In this document: piece by piece, positions 25,300 through 36,783 of the stretch
Layout of the letters: the number at the start of each line of letters is the position of its first letter
How positions within the stretch are numbered: the first letter of the stretch is position 1
Program-made: the position numbers and the translations under genes
Source of the DNA: [Phialemoniopsis] sp. UDSM-2020
Taxonomy: Eukaryota; Ascomycota; Sordariomycetes; Thyridiales; Thyridiaceae
Direction: 5' to 3'
NCBI GenBank assembly: GCA_018873225.1
Contig: JAEILZ010000002.1
Coordinates: 4,464,001-4,528,000, forward strand
DNA length: 64,000 nt
Notes under the pieces: model-generated
Databases searched by the model: none
Told to the model about the DNA's origin: nothing
The model's input: only the letters and a program-made list of their open reading frames with translations

Positions 25300-27849
25300 C
25301 TACTTCAAGGCCAGAATCTTGTCGGCCGCCTTCTCAGAGGCAATCACGATCATTGCTGAAGGGTTGCCAGTGATGTGGCCGGGGAAGATGGAAGCGTCAA
25401 CGACGAACAGGTTGTCCATACCATAGACCTTGGCGTTGGTGTCGACGACGGCAGTGCCCTCGGCCTTGCGACCATCATCAGTACCCATCTTGGCGGTGCC
25501 TGAATTACTTGCGTTAGCTTACTCAATCGCAGGTAAAATATGAGCTATTGGCACTTACCGATCCAGTGGTTGGCGCGCCTGGCACTCGCCAGCTTGGGCA
25601 GGGAGTCGACGTAGGCCTCCACCGTCACATTGGAGGGCGGGGTGATCCAGGTCAGGTTCTTGACGTTCTTGAGCGACTCCTGAAGGCTCTTGATGCCCTT
25701 GATGACAGCCTCTCGGTCCTCGGCGTTCTGGAGGTAAGGGTGGATGGAGACAACAGTGTTGAGCTGAGGGTCGAGGACCATGCGGCCGCGAGATGTGGCA
25801 CCACGGCCGAGGTACTGGCTCATGATCATCGAGGAGTTGGTGTCACCCTCGACTCGGGCCGTCCACTGCAGCTGCCTGACCTTGCCGTCGGAGGTGGTGA
25901 TCTCCTCCCAGAACAAGGGGCCGATGTTGGGAGCGGCTTGGGCAAGGATGCCGCTGCGCTTGTCGAGGTACAGCTCCTGGTCGGTGGTGTTCTTGTCGTC
26001 CCAGGCCTGGTAGAAGTCGTAGAAGACAACATCGGGGTGGCTGATCTGGGTGTCGGTGTTGGCGTGGTCGTCCAGGTTGTAGCCAACGGGTAGGTTGATC
26101 CAATCCTTGCTGTCAACCATGGTAGGTCCATCGGTCGAGTTCTTGACAATCTCGAGCTGGTCGGTAGGACCGATACCACTTCGCATCAGAAGCCTGGCAG
26201 TGCCGAAGGATCCAGAAGAGAAGATGACACGGCCGGTGTCCTTGGTCAGGTTGATGATGGCGGCCTTGCCATCAGCACCAGCGCAGTCGAGCTCAACACC
26301 AGTGACATGAGCGCCGTCACGGACGACTCGCTTGGCAGGAGTGTTCATGTGAAGGCTGAACTGCTTCCTCTGGGCAGCGTTGACCAGGTAAGTGGCCAGC
26401 GGGCCGCCTCTCTCACCGTGCGAAAACATGAAGGTGCTGTGACCGAACGTGCGGTTCTTTTTGTTGTTCGCCTCGTTGGGGACGACATACTCCCAGCCAG
26501 ACGCGTTGAGACCGCTGGACAGAACGTTGAAACCCTCCTGGAGATACAGCTTACCATCCTGAGATGGGACGGTGGTACCGGGAATCTTCTTGAAGACACG
26601 GTCGGTCGCATCGACGACGTCCTTGCTCTTCCAGCCCTCGGGGAAGTTCTCATCCCAGTCGAGGTCCTTCGGCTTCCACCAGAGACCAGCGTTGACCGCA
26701 ACACCGCCGCCGAGGACACAGCCGGCCATCTGGTCGGTGTCGAGGCAAGCAACGCCGGTGGAATCATGCCAGATCTGGTTGCACATACCGGGAACATCGA
26801 AACGGGTCAGGTTGGTGCCCTCGAGCCACTCGGGCTTCATGGTACCGCCCCAGATGCCCGTGGACGGGGGTCCCTTCTCGAGAAGGAGGACACTGTGGCC
26901 AGCCTCGCTGAGGCGGTCGGCCATGGGAATGCCACCGGCACCACCACCGACAATAATGTAGTCGTAGGTGCCAGTGGGCACAGCAGTGCAGCTGGCGACT
27001 GGGACGGGGACGCTGGTGGTCGGGCCCGTGGGGGTGCTGGTTGGGGGAGCAGTGGTTGTGTCGCCACACTCACCAGCGACAGTCTTGGTGGCCAGTGCCG
27101 TCCATTTGGAGTAGTCTGCGTTGACAGCGTTGGCGAGGCTGGCACCAAATTGACCGAAGCCATTGTCGTGGAAGCTGTATGTGATCTTGGAAGGGCACTG
27201 GGGGTTGACAGGTGCCTTCTTCGAAGCAGCCCTTCCAATAATGAGGTTTCCTTCGGTGGTCTTGACACTGTCCGGTAATAAGCATCCCTCGCAGCGGTAG
27301 ATGATCTCAAACTCCTTGTCGGTGACGCTCGAGGAGATCTGGGTCAGCTTGGCATCGCCAGTGTACAGGCCAGGCATGGTGTAGCCCGTGGCAAAGCGGA
27401 AGGATGTCAGGACCTGGTCCTTGTACGGCCAAGCCATGACGAGCAGCGCCTGGGTCATCTGGCCGGATGAGCCGTGCGACAATCCACACCATCCACCGCT
27501 GGTATTCGGGCATCGCTTGAATGGTATTAGCCAAGACACTATCCCCAGGCGAACGATGATCGTGGACCTACCAAGAGACCAATGTACTCGGTCGAATCCT
27601 TGGTGAGCGCATCCTCAGGAAGCGCCATACCATAGGTCATACCGCCACTGTCAGAGAATGACCAAGTGCTGAAAGTGATGTTGGACTTGGGATCCGTGTA
27701 AGCGGTGGGCGCCTGTGCGACACATTCCTGTGCGCCTACACCAACGATATTGTCAGCATCCGTGTCCGCGACGAGCTTCTTGATGACGGTGGTCACTTAC
27801 ACAGCGTGCCGGCCACCAAGGCGGCGGCGATACGTCTGAAGGAGTACAT
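25300..27849 (-). CDS. cdh: Cellobiose dehydrogenase (AA3_1 + AA8)
   Basis: Secreted flavocytochrome of 789 aa that oxidises cellobiose and cello-oligosaccharides and passes electrons through its haem to LPMOs. Exons, minus strand: 27849-27801, 27735-27572, 27515-25559, 25499-25300; phases agree. A signal peptide covers about residues 1-24. The N-terminal cytochrome domain holds the likely axial haem ligands Met91 (SSGQMTQ) and His187 (SFHDNGFG). A Thr/Pro linker (~residues 225-245) joins the GMC flavoprotein domain, with the FAD-binding GGGAGG near residue 261 and the catalytic pair His721 and Asn769. There is no C-terminal CBM1, which fits the class of ascomycete CDHs lacking a cellulose-binding module. 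A redox partner, an AA9 LPMO, lies about 28 kb away. Confidence 0.95.
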
Positions 27850-29964
27850 CTTGCTGGTCCCAGCGATGGAGTCGAGAGAGAGGCTAGAGCGAGAGAGCAA
27901 GCCTTGCAAGACCAGGAAAACGGAGCGGGGGCAGCGCACTTTAAGAAGCCGACGCAAAGAGCGGCAGTCCTGCCCGTCCCGGTTGAGTATCCCCCGGAGT
28001 CTGGGGCATCCTGGCCCATTGAGCCAGTGGGCTCACCACAGTCCTTCGGTTCATCTCGAGTGTTTATGACAGCTGCGGCGGGCGTGTCCGAAATGGAACG
28101 TCACCGATAGGGTGGATGGAACAGACGGCTGATTTGGCCGCTGCGGTGGTTCTATCGGGCTGATGGCAGGCTGATATTAAGGGCAGGCACTCATGGTGTG
28201 GGGGATGCTGGCCGAATCCCTGGGATATATTACGGGCCCATCGAGCTTGTTTCTGCAACGGGGTAAATGCAGTCGACATGAAGTGGTGAGATTGGTGTAC
28301 GCTTGCACCAGGGGGTGTGCGTTTCGTCTATGCGATCGGCAGAAACATGGCCTTCTTCAAGTAGTGACCAGGGAGCGGCATTGCAACCCGTATTCCGTTC
28401 AAGCAAATCGGGACCCAGAAACCGTGAATGGACCATGATGGAGGTACTACGGTCGATGAGCGCTTGCATCATCATGGGGGAAAACTGAGAGATTCCCGAC
28501 CTGGGGTTTTGTGAATTGTCATGTAATCAGCAGCCAGCCCCAGGGTCCAGAGATCGGGGCGGTTGAAATAAAGTAGTTCCTCTTCACGGGAGTATGTATG
28601 AGCGGGGTTGCATACAGTCCCGGATCTCAAGGTAGGCCGGCATCTGGGGTGCGCTCTGTTGCCCAACAGCCACAGCGTCGGCCAACAAGTCTGGATCGCG
28701 ACTGCTCGCCTGCCAGTGTTGGGAGGCTCTTGCCGAGCAACGCAGCGGCTCTATGCGTTGGAGTAAGCGAGGGGAACACGTCGTCAAGTGGCGGCTCACG
28801 AGGGAACACAGTGTTGGAGTAATGGCCGCGCCATGATTGGTCTGAGGTACGCTGAGGAGGCATCCCGGTCAGGGGTAAAGAGATCTGATCTGGATATATT
28901 GCAGGACTCCGAGATGGGTGCCTGCATCGGGGGCCTGGATGCTGTTGGATGCGGGTGATGGTGGTGGTGGGTGATGATGATGGTGATGTCGGACGGCCTG
29001 TCGGAGGTTTTCTCTTCGCTCTCTCCTTCAGGGTTCTGATCCTTCCCTCATCTCCCTCCTCCTTGCCTTCCGCATTCAGCGCATCCATATGACCAATGCC
29101 CTGCTGGCCCAGCGCTTCGGAGCGCGGAGAAAGCGTTAATAAGCGCTGTAACATCAATTGATCCCGCTAGAGTCTACCCCTGTCAGCCCTCTATGGCTGT
29201 TTGTCCGACGCAAAAACCCGCTGAAAGCGGTAGATTTTCAGGTCGATCATGGGGGCTCCCGCTCCGTCATTAATCTGGTGTCACTATGGATAAATCATGG
29301 GCCAATACAACTGACCGCGTTGTCATTCTCCCCTTTGTGTCTGGCGATCTCTCCACTGATCCCACTCCTTGGCACCGGGGATCCCAGATCTCACTTGCAT
29401 GCGAACGAGCGGCGCTCACTGCTTCACGAGCGAAAGCGGTCCGGCGGCCCAGAACCAGGGTGTCCACTGAGCATGTGCCTCATTCTGACCCAGGTTTAAT
29501 CAGCTTCGTTGAGATCGAGGGCAAGATCAGTGGCAAATGCTCACGAAGGAAGCAATTGTAGTTTTATTCATCTGACCGCCGGTTCTGATGCCACGGTACG
29601 AAAAGCCGCCACATTGTAAGTGAACACCGAAAAGCTACATCTGCCACAGGGTTGTCTGACTGACATTTTTTCACGCCCCCTTCTTCGCCTTCCTTATTGT
29701 TCCATTCGGCCACTTTTATGTCTGACATTGGTGATCGGGGTCCCGGTCTCTATCCTGCGTGAATCTAGAACTTTGTACATCCCGCGGCCTTGCTTCGGAC
29801 AGAAAGGCTACTGCACATTGGAGCTCCGCACCACGACGGGACTATCGCGGCTGTCCGTGCCGGGTCTACTTCGGTCAGTGAAATTTGGCCTTGATAATAT
29901 GAGAATTCGTAGGTGACCTCATAGCATCGAACGAGCATTATAGGATGGCCTCAACTCATTAACT
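27850..29964. other. Long gene-free region upstream of CDH
   Basis: About 2.1 kb. The part next to 27850 should hold the CDH promoter. A GGATAAA heptamer at 29288-29294 fits the GGNTAAA consensus of XLR-1/Xyr1-type regulators, but it is far upstream and may be chance. ORFs here are short and lack domains. Confidence 0.4.
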
Positions 29965-30738
29965 CTATCTGATGAATTGCGCCGCAAACTCGGCCCCCAA
30001 GCCAACCTTGTCGTAGTGCTCTCGCGCGCTCTGCAGCTTACTAAAAACGTCTTCTACCCCCTGCGGATTCCCCTCCGGGTCGACGTACACGTACGCCCCG
30101 GTAACGTGAAACAGCGTCATCATCTCCTCCACGCCCGCAGGCACCTCGAGCGTGTGGATGTCGCCGCTCGGCTCGTATGAGTAGCCGCCCTCCTCGGCCC
30201 ACCAGTCGTGCTCCAAGTAGTGCCACCGGCCCTTGAGCGTTACAGCGTGCACTGGTCCCGTGTGCCGGTGCCGGGAGAGGATGCCAGACCGGCGCACCCG
30301 GAGGATGTTGACAAAGTAGCCCTGCGATACGGAGAAGACGAGGGGGCGAAAGTCAATGCCCGGTGCCTGCGGGACCCAGAGACGTTCGTCGATTGCATCT
30401 TTGCTCTCGAATGCCTGCAACCGTCCAGGTAAGACGTTGGGTACAATGAGGTCTGCTGCCACACAGGGTAGTGGAGGTCCCTGATAAGGCACAGCCTCTG
30501 ATGCAGGTCTCTGGCTGGACATCGCTTTCGGTTGCCGTGATGCTTGGTCTCCCATCGTTGCAAAAGCTCTTCCTTGATATTGAGGCCAAGTTTGGGGATG
30601 CGCTGAGTGAGAGATGCCGGGTCGTAAACTTTGTGGACAAGTGTGGTAACAGCGATATACTTGAGTAGATGTGACCGGCCTCAACGCTGCTTTGTGTGTT
30701 ATAGAATTGAGGGCCTTGCCACTCGCCCTCGCCAACAT
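29965..30738 (-). CDS. Cupin dioxygenase, DAD-like, copy 1
   Basis: Single-exon protein of 257 aa with a ChrR/DAD-type cupin domain (residues ~80-230). It resembles the 2,4'-dihydroxyacetophenone dioxygenase group, iron enzymes that cleave the C-C bond of hydroxyacyl-aryl substrates. Candidate metal ligands are His157 and His159 (SRHRHTG), Glu176 and His195 (DIHTLE). The first ~60 residues are rich in Arg, Ser, His and Ala with almost no acidic residues, as in a mitochondrial presequence; an internal Met62 could give a shorter cytosolic form. It is the last gene of a minus-strand run (cupin, SDR, cupin, regulator). The paralogue at 32673 shares the core nearly unchanged. The substrate is unknown. 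Confidence 0.85.
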   Translation of the reverse strand: MLARASGKALNSITHKAALRPVTSTQVYRCYHTCPQSLRPGISHSAHPQTWPQYQGRAFATMGDQASRQPKAMSSQRPASEAVPYQGPPLPCVAADLIVPNVLPGRLQAFESKDAIDERLWVPQAPGIDFRPLVFSVSQGYFVNILRVRRSGILSRHRHTGPVHAVTLKGRWHYLEHDWWAEEGGYSYEPSGDIHTLEVPAGVEEMMTLFHVTGAYVYVDPEGNPQGVEDVFSKLQSAREHYDKVGLGAEFAAQFIR

Positions 30739-31170
30739 TCTTCGTTTGTGCGAGGGAGGCTGCTATTGAAGGCAAAAAAGATGGAAATGACGACCTGAGA
30801 ATTCGTGAACCAACATACACACTTCTGGAAACACCAGCTCTTGCGGTTGTTCAAGGGTGATTTCATTAATATTTCGAAGCCGCCTTGGCTTTTGAGAGTA
30901 CCTTCCGAGAGAACTCCGAAAGTAATCAGGATTAGTATCATTGGACGCAAGTCTTGTTGGACCTGTTGTTCAAGATCCTGTTGACTGACTTCTTCGGCGG
31001 AGTGACTAAGGCTAGAATCTCCAGCTTTCCGGCGGGAACTCGCTTCCGGCGGGAAGGCAAGATGACTTCACTCAGTAGTGATCTCCAGCACTGATGTGGT
31101 ACAAAATGATCGGCATATTCCAAGGTAACTAAATAGAGTCGAAGAACGCGATGTATTCAAGTCATATCCG
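30739..31170. promoter_or_regulatory. Upstream region of cupin copy 1
   Basis: About 430 nt between the SDR stop and the cupin start. It contains two direct copies of TTCCGGCGGGAA listed separately. It should hold the promoter of cupin copy 1 and the SDR 3' UTR. Confidence 0.55.
31027..31055. promoter_or_regulatory. Two TTCCGGCGGGAA elements
   Basis: Identical 12-mers at 31027-31038 and 31044-31055, start to start 17 nt, about 290-320 nt upstream of cupin copy 1. The CGG core is typical of Zn2Cys6 factor sites, and such a regulator is coded in the same block. Binding is inferred. Confidence 0.5.
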
Positions 31171-32265
31171 TTATTTCCCCAACATTCCACCATCTACTAT
31201 GATCGGAGCACCAGTTACGAAGTCACTGGCGGCGCTAGAGAGAAATATCAATGCACCCCGAAGATCCTTGGGCTCACCCCAGCGCATCGCTGGCGTCCTT
31301 TTGAGTACGAAGTCGTTGTAATCTTTATCTTCGATGATGTCTTTGGTCAATGGTGTCTTGTAATAGCTATATCGAGGTGTTGCCACAGCATCAGCTTTTC
31401 ACAGCATCGAAGAATGAGAAAGAATGATTTGGATCCTTGACTTACCCCGGACAGATGCAGTTAACCTGAATGCCCTTAAATGCTAGTTCATTGCTGAATG
31501 CTTTGGTCATCTGCAACACGCCTCCCTTCGATGCCGAGTACGCAGCGACGCCATACATCCCAATGAAGGATGTCATGGAGCCAATATTGATAATCTTGCC
31601 GGGCCGTTCTAGTTCCAGTAACCGTTTGGCGAATTCTTGAGATGTCACAAAGCTAGCCTTGAGGTTCGTAGCAAACACCTTCGCGGCAATGTCAGTAGGT
31701 CGCGTCGGCACAGTAAGCAAGGTCTTGAGTCTATACGGACCGCATCAATATCCACATCCTGGATCTCCTCCGCCTTGGCTCTGCAATTAATTCCAGCCGC
31801 ATTGAGAAGGATATCTGGTATCACACCCGCAGCCCATATGTTCTCGAATGTTACCCTGAGAGCTTTGGAATCGGCAACATTGCAGTCAAAGCTTTTGAAG
31901 TCTCTCCCAAGGTTCTTGACAGCTTCCTCGAGATGTGGACCCGCCGGATCTGAGGGGAGCTGTATCGAGACGACATTGGCACCAGCTTCTGCAAGAGTCG
32001 TACATAGCTCCTTGCCGATTCCGCCTGTAACTCCGGTGCAAATGGCTGTCTTCCCCTCAATTGAGAACAGGCGATTGACCGGTACGTGGACCGGTCCACG
32101 GTCGTGCGAGCTGAGCGGAGAATGGGTGCTGTGAAAGCTTCCCCTCTGGATGCTGGGGGTTTGATGGGTTCGGATGGAGGAACGGGACATCATGTCGGTG
32201 CAAATCCGATGGAAAGAACGGCCGTGGCTTACGAGCCGGCTTCCTAGTGTTGTGGGAACAGACAT
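31171..32265 (-). CDS. Short-chain dehydrogenase/reductase (sorbose-reductase-like)
   Basis: NAD(P)H-dependent SDR of 317 aa. Exons, minus strand: 32265-31741, 31678-31446, 31366-31171; phases agree. The cofactor motif TGVTGGIG is at residues 77-84, the catalytic Ser209, Tyr222 and Lys226 (YSASK) are present, and the C-terminal VDGG is intact. The first 55 residues are Arg/Ser/His-rich and look like a mitochondrial targeting sequence, as in the two flanking cupins. The first intron uses a GTCCGT donor but gives the exact family join (DIDAV-FATNLKA). The second join (CPG-YYKTPL) also matches the family length. It lies between two paralogous dioxygenases, so it probably reduces or oxidises an intermediate of the same pathway. 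Confidence 0.87.
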
Positions 32266-32672
32266 ATGGTCATGGATGTGTATGTCATTGCCGAGTATTG
32301 ACTCGAAAGGCCCGCGGTCCTGGATTGCTCACACCATCCAAGTCTTTTATGCACGAGGATCGACCTAGTTCTCGCTCTTGCTACGAAGTGCTACCTACCT
32401 GGGCCACGAGCCACGGTGCCAGGTGTGTCTCCGAATCTAGGATCCGAATCATTCAGCATCTTCCCGCCGGATGGCACCCCTCCCAGGACTCCGAGCCAAT
32501 TCCATGTTAAATCCGACGATGACAGAGTACCAGACTACAATAATATTGTGAGGCTGGCAGCTAGAAATGGATGAATTACTTACGGACCTCGTAGACCAAC
32601 TGCCACATTGGGATCTTGACCCACGTCGAGGTTTTCAATGTGCATTTGACAACCAGTTACATTACTATGTGC
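32266..32672. promoter_or_regulatory. Upstream region of the SDR gene
   Basis: About 400 nt between cupin copy 2 and the SDR start. It contains one TTCCCGCCGGAT element, listed separately. No ORF of note. Confidence 0.5.
32461..32472. promoter_or_regulatory. CCGGCGG-type element upstream of SDR
   Basis: TTCCCGCCGGAT, which on the other strand reads ATCCGGCGGGAA and matches the cupin-promoter 12-mer at 11 of 12 positions. It lies about 200 nt upstream of the SDR start. Confidence 0.45.
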
Positions 32673-33374
32673 CTATCTTACGAGTGACTTGATATACTCC
32701 TCCCCTGTTCCGTTACTGATGTAATGTTCCCTCGCCGTCTCATACTGCGTAAACACATCCTCGTTGCCGATTACCGTTCCATCCGGTTCAACATATGCGT
32801 AGCTACCAGTGACATGGAACATGGTGACCATCTCCTCGACACCCTCAGGAACTTCCAAAGTATGGATGTCCCCCGGAGGTTCATATGAGTAGCTCCCGGG
32901 GGTCGCCCACCAATCGTGCTCGAGATAATGCCACCTCCCCTTCAGCGTCGCGGCATGGACAGGACCTGTATGACGATGGCGAGACAGAATGCCAGACTTT
33001 CGGACGCGCAGCAAGTTCACCCAGTACCCCTGAGAAAGCGAGAACAAGAGCGGTCGGTACCACACGTTTTCAAGTTGAGGCACCCAGTACTTCTCATCTT
33101 CCTTCAGATGCAAGACATCGTTGATGACGAGGTCGCTCGAGACACCGTGTAAGAGTGGCCCTGAGTACGGCACTGCTTCAGCTCGAGGGCGGTCAATCTC
33201 AGGTTTGGATCGGCTTGCGGATGTCGAAAGGGATGCTGATCGTGAATAGCTCGGCAAATTGTGTCTTTGACTTGGAAGAGCCCTGAATAGTGTGTTGGCA
33301 GCGTGTCGTGTCGGCCTGGGAACGGCTGCTGTCATACAACGCCGGCCCAGCGCGTGAATATGCGCAAGACTCAT
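32673..33374 (-). CDS. Cupin dioxygenase, DAD-like, copy 2
   Basis: Single-exon paralogue of the cupin at 29965, 233 aa from the ATG at 33374 (the reading frame stays open further 5' but without an ATG). The cupin core (residues ~65-215) keeps the same candidate ligands: His133, His135 (SRHRHTG), Glu152 and His171 (DIHTLE). Stretches such as TLKGRWHYLEHDWWA are identical between the copies, while the N-termini differ in sequence yet share the same basic, Ser-rich presequence character (LPSYSRSASLSTSA here). The shared family name is 2,4'-dihydroxyacetophenone dioxygenase-like; the true substrate is not known. Two copies in one block suggest two related substrates or consecutive steps. Confidence 0.85.
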   Translation of the reverse strand: MSLAHIHALGRRCMTAAVPRPTRHAANTLFRALPSQRHNLPSYSRSASLSTSASRSKPEIDRPRAEAVPYSGPLLHGVSSDLVINDVLHLKEDEKYWVPQLENVWYRPLLFSLSQGYWVNLLRVRKSGILSRHRHTGPVHAATLKGRWHYLEHDWWATPGSYSYEPPGDIHTLEVPEGVEEMVTMFHVTGSYAYVEPDGTVIGNEDVFTQYETAREHYISNGTGEEYIKSLVR

Positions 33375-33738
33375 GACGTGTTGACAGCACAGATGATCGA
33401 GTTGTCTTCTTTGGTGAAAGGTGAAGATGTAAGGGCTATCACCACAGTGGCATGAGGAGGTTGAAATAGGCAATCTTTTGGTGTCATGTAAACGCGGGGA
33501 ATGATCAGATCCTCAGTGCATCACTTACACCAGCTCATTGCGGGGGTGGAGCACAAGGGTCATCGAAGCTAGCCAACCGGAACGTCCAGATTACTACAAT
33601 CATGTTCCCGGCGGAACAGACAGAGGAGTTGGCTAACCACCGGAAACACCAGCAATGTGCGATGGGCCTTCTGTGTCGTACATGCCACAGATTTGACAGT
33701 GGAGCATCGAATTTGACTGTTAATTTTACTTTGAGTGG
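33375..33738. promoter_or_regulatory. Region between regulator 3' end and cupin copy 2
   Basis: About 360 nt. It should carry the promoter of cupin copy 2 and contains the element TTCCCGGCGGAA at 33605-33616. No gene is seen. Confidence 0.5.
33605..33616. promoter_or_regulatory. CCGGCGG-type element upstream of cupin copy 2
   Basis: TTCCCGGCGGAA, sharing the CCGGCGG core and TTCC/GGAA arms with the elements upstream of cupin copy 1 and the SDR. About 230-240 nt upstream of the start codon. Confidence 0.4.
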
Positions 33739-36403
33739 CTACATCGGCACTCCACGCAGAGGATCGCGCCATTGATCGGGTTCCCAAAGCCAGCTCTGGC
33801 CCAATGGCACAAATCCTGTTGTCTCCGGGTTTAATCTCCCGACATCTGTGGCCGCCCAATTCCCCTCTCCCGCCGGATCCCATGTTCCATGCCAGGCCTG
33901 GGAGGTCGAAGAATCGTCGAGAGGTTCCGGGTAATGAAACATTGCTGCAGTATCATTACATTAACAAATAATCGGCAAAACCGGAATATGAGAAAGAGCA
34001 CAAACCTTGCTGTAGGTAGCTGATACCTTCCTGTAGATTAATGTTTGACGGCAACGTATTGAAGACCATATCATCCGTCCGAGCTGCTGGTAACGATGCC
34101 ATAGATGAAGTCACGCATGTCGCTGTCCGCGCGCCTTCATCATACTCCCTGATATCAAGCTGGCCAGAGGGTAGTGTGACTTGCGAAATCGGTTCCGATC
34201 TGGGGGCATTCTCAGGCCTTGCATCGCCGCCAGAACTATGCGAGTTGTCTTCTGAAAGTCGGTCGTCAACTCCGTCAACAATGACCTTCATCTCTTTCTC
34301 CAGGACGAGCTTGACCAGATCTATCAGTACTTTGGAAGTTTGTGAGGCAAGAACCGCCTTGCCCTCCAGAAAGCGAGAGAGTGAGAGTACTCGACCAACC
34401 ACGTGCTTCGCTTTCTGAGCTTGTTCAGAGAGAGGCTTTGACAACGCTACAATGCACAGGATTGCACCGGCAGTAAAAAGGTTGATGCCTAGGAATGCTG
34501 CGGCGTGAGTTTTCCGAGCGGACTCAAGGCAGCGCTTGTACTGCCCTAAGCCCGAAGTACGCAAGGCGGATTCGAGACATCGTTCCTGACTTGTCGGCAT
34601 GCCTGAAGGTTGGTTGCTATGAGCTGGAGTCTGAGTGAGCAGTGGACGATGAAGCAGTATCAATATGTTGTCATATGCAACCTGCAATGCGAGAGCCTGT
34701 AGCGCAAAAGTCTCCGCATCCGACCCTGGCTCAAGCGGTGTATCGGGGTTCCGCATCTTGTCAAGCCGAAGTTCTGGAGGCAGGCTTTCGAACCACTGTA
34801 AAAAGTTTGCCATCGATTTTCTGGACTTTCTGTCGCAAGGCCTGTATGTCTGAAGCGCGGTGTAGGCTCTCCTGAACCACAAGCGAAGATAATTGGTAGA
34901 GTTTGACCTTGTACTTCATATAGCTAAAGATCGTCACTCGCTCAACACTTCCATTGGGAGTCGTCGCATCCGAGTTGAATACCGGATGCTCCGCATCGGT
35001 GTCTCCGATGTTTTCCGGCGTTCCGACACAAAACTCGCCATCACGGATGCCAACCGGCCGACCGTAGACAATCGCAGCGAACCTGTTGACATGAGACTTT
35101 ATCAGCACAACGCTGACGGTAGCGAGACACAAAATGCGTATCATACCGGTCGAATATATACAGCGCCCACCAGGTTCGTCTACGATCTTCCCTTGCCACA
35201 TCCGTGCGAGATGAAGAGGAGATCTCGCGGTGGAGAGATATCGATTGCGCACACCTGATCCCAGCGCCCAAAATGACGAAACCCAAATTTGGCCTCCCAT
35301 GATACAGATAGAAGGACCCAAGTAAGACGCATATCTGAACAGGCTCGAGATATTCGGATTCGTCAAAGAGCTCAAGTAGGTGACCTTCCACATTCTTCAA
35401 AGCACTTTTCCGGAAGACTTCGTGGTCGAAGTAAGGAAACTTCGAGGCTATCTCTTGTCTGTCTGCGTATGCAGCTCCCATGCCGAGGATAAGGACAAGC
35501 AAAATCGCGAACAATCGCTGACCTCGCGTCAGGCACCTGGTCATAAGAATGGCCTCATACTTCGCTTTGAACGAGGGTTCGTGGAACAACATCATGAACC
35601 AGTGAACGCTGTTCAGGTAGTTGGACAGAAGATAGTCCATGACCTGTTTCTCAGGCAATCGGATGCCCAACGTCTCCTCAATGGTCCTCGCATTGTGATA
35701 GTGGGCTGGCGAAGAAGCTCGTGTTTTGTGTCCGCCTGGCAATGCAGAAGTTGAGCTATTGAGAACCAGATCCGGGCTGAATTCTTGGATGATCTGCACG
35801 CCTGCGGTCAGTCATCTGGCATTGCATGGTCCAACTTCGAGGACGAACCTCTTGAACAATGCCCAGAGACGATGTCCTTTGTTTACAAGCATTCGCGGTG
35901 CCTTTGTTGCTAACAGCAGCAGTGCAAGAGCCAGGTCTTAGCCAAGAACTATCCGCACGCCCATTCTGAGGGAGCTCGATGGGATCTGTATTCCCGGAAG
36001 AACGCTCATAGTTTCGATTGGAAGACGGAGCTGCACGTCTTTCGCCAACTGCACCGTGACTACTCTGCTCTTGCTCACCATCCGTCCTGACAGGGCAACA
36101 GTCAGTAAATCCTAGTGACTGTTCGACAAATACATCAACGGAAGGTCATTACTGCGACTTACCGGGTCTGTGTTGATGAGACGCAGGCAACCTCGGAAAG
36201 AACACAAAGGGGACAGGGGCGTTCCGCTCCACACTGGAGATCACCGGGTGAGAATCAATCACCTATCGTTCTCCACGCTATAGCTGGGGACCAACCTTTA
36301 ACTTCTGCCGTCGGCACCTTTCACAAGCCGACTGTACGCGCTTCCGACGTTTTCGCAGTGGTTCCTGTGGACGGCGCCTCTCCGCGGCTTCGGACCCCGA
36401 CAT
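33739..36403 (-). pseudogene. Zn2Cys6 transcription factor with one-base frameshift
   Basis: Fungal-specific transcription factor of about 781 aa if read through one frameshift. Exons, minus strand: 36403-36296, 36233-36163, 36086-35849, 35793-35147, 35082-34006, 33944-33739. The Zn2Cys6 cluster (CERCRRQKLK joined to CGAERPCPLC) is formed across the first intron; the middle is the Fungal_trans domain. In exon 35082-34006 a run of five T (minus strand, 34800-34804) shifts the frame between IDGKL and LQWFESLPPEL; four T would restore the family sequence. All other joins keep phase, and the total is one base over a multiple of three. It may be a real lesion, a sequencing error, or an unrecognised 85-nt intron ending at TTTTTACAG. 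Its place between the cupins and the transporter makes it the likely cluster regulator. Confidence 0.75.
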
Positions 36404-36547
36404 GCCTTAGGTTGGTCGGACCGACGTCTAAACCCGTGGAATACAACAAACTGGGTGACAATGAAGGCCTAAGAATGGGGCTGCGTGAGGTGACTTGACC
36501 CAACTGTCATGGAGAAGAGAGGTTGGAGAGGGCAGCGCGTGAATGCG

Positions 36548-36558
36548 ATCCGGCGGAT
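36548..36558. promoter_or_regulatory. CCGGCGG-type element in divergent promoter, site 1
   Basis: ATCCGGCGGAT, about 145 nt upstream of the regulator start. Shares the CCGGCGG core with the elements before both cupins and the SDR. Confidence 0.4.
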
Positions 36559-36783
36559 ACGACGAAATTGATAATGGAGCCGCGCCCACTTCTCTCCCTG
36601 CAGACCGGACGTGTTCAACCCTAGTTAACTGCGTATGCAAATCCGCATTACGGGGAAAACAGCATGACATATCCAAGGAAGCGGGGAAGCTTAAAGAGAC
36701 GGCGCGTGGATCCCTGGGCGCGATGCTATTTGCACGGAAGCATGTTCCCACTCTGAGCGCTCACCGCAGCCCGGGAATAACGC

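Noticed and set aside
26307..27278. Plus-strand ORF of 323 codons opposite cellobiose dehydrogenase
   Set aside because: It is the mirror of a GC-rich coding exon, shows no domain, and the minus strand carries a complete, well-known enzyme.
34798..34882. 85-nt intron in the Zn2Cys6 regulator instead of a frameshift
   Set aside because: Its removal would delete QESLHRASDIQALRQKV, which fits the family, and no branch point is seen. Not fully excluded.
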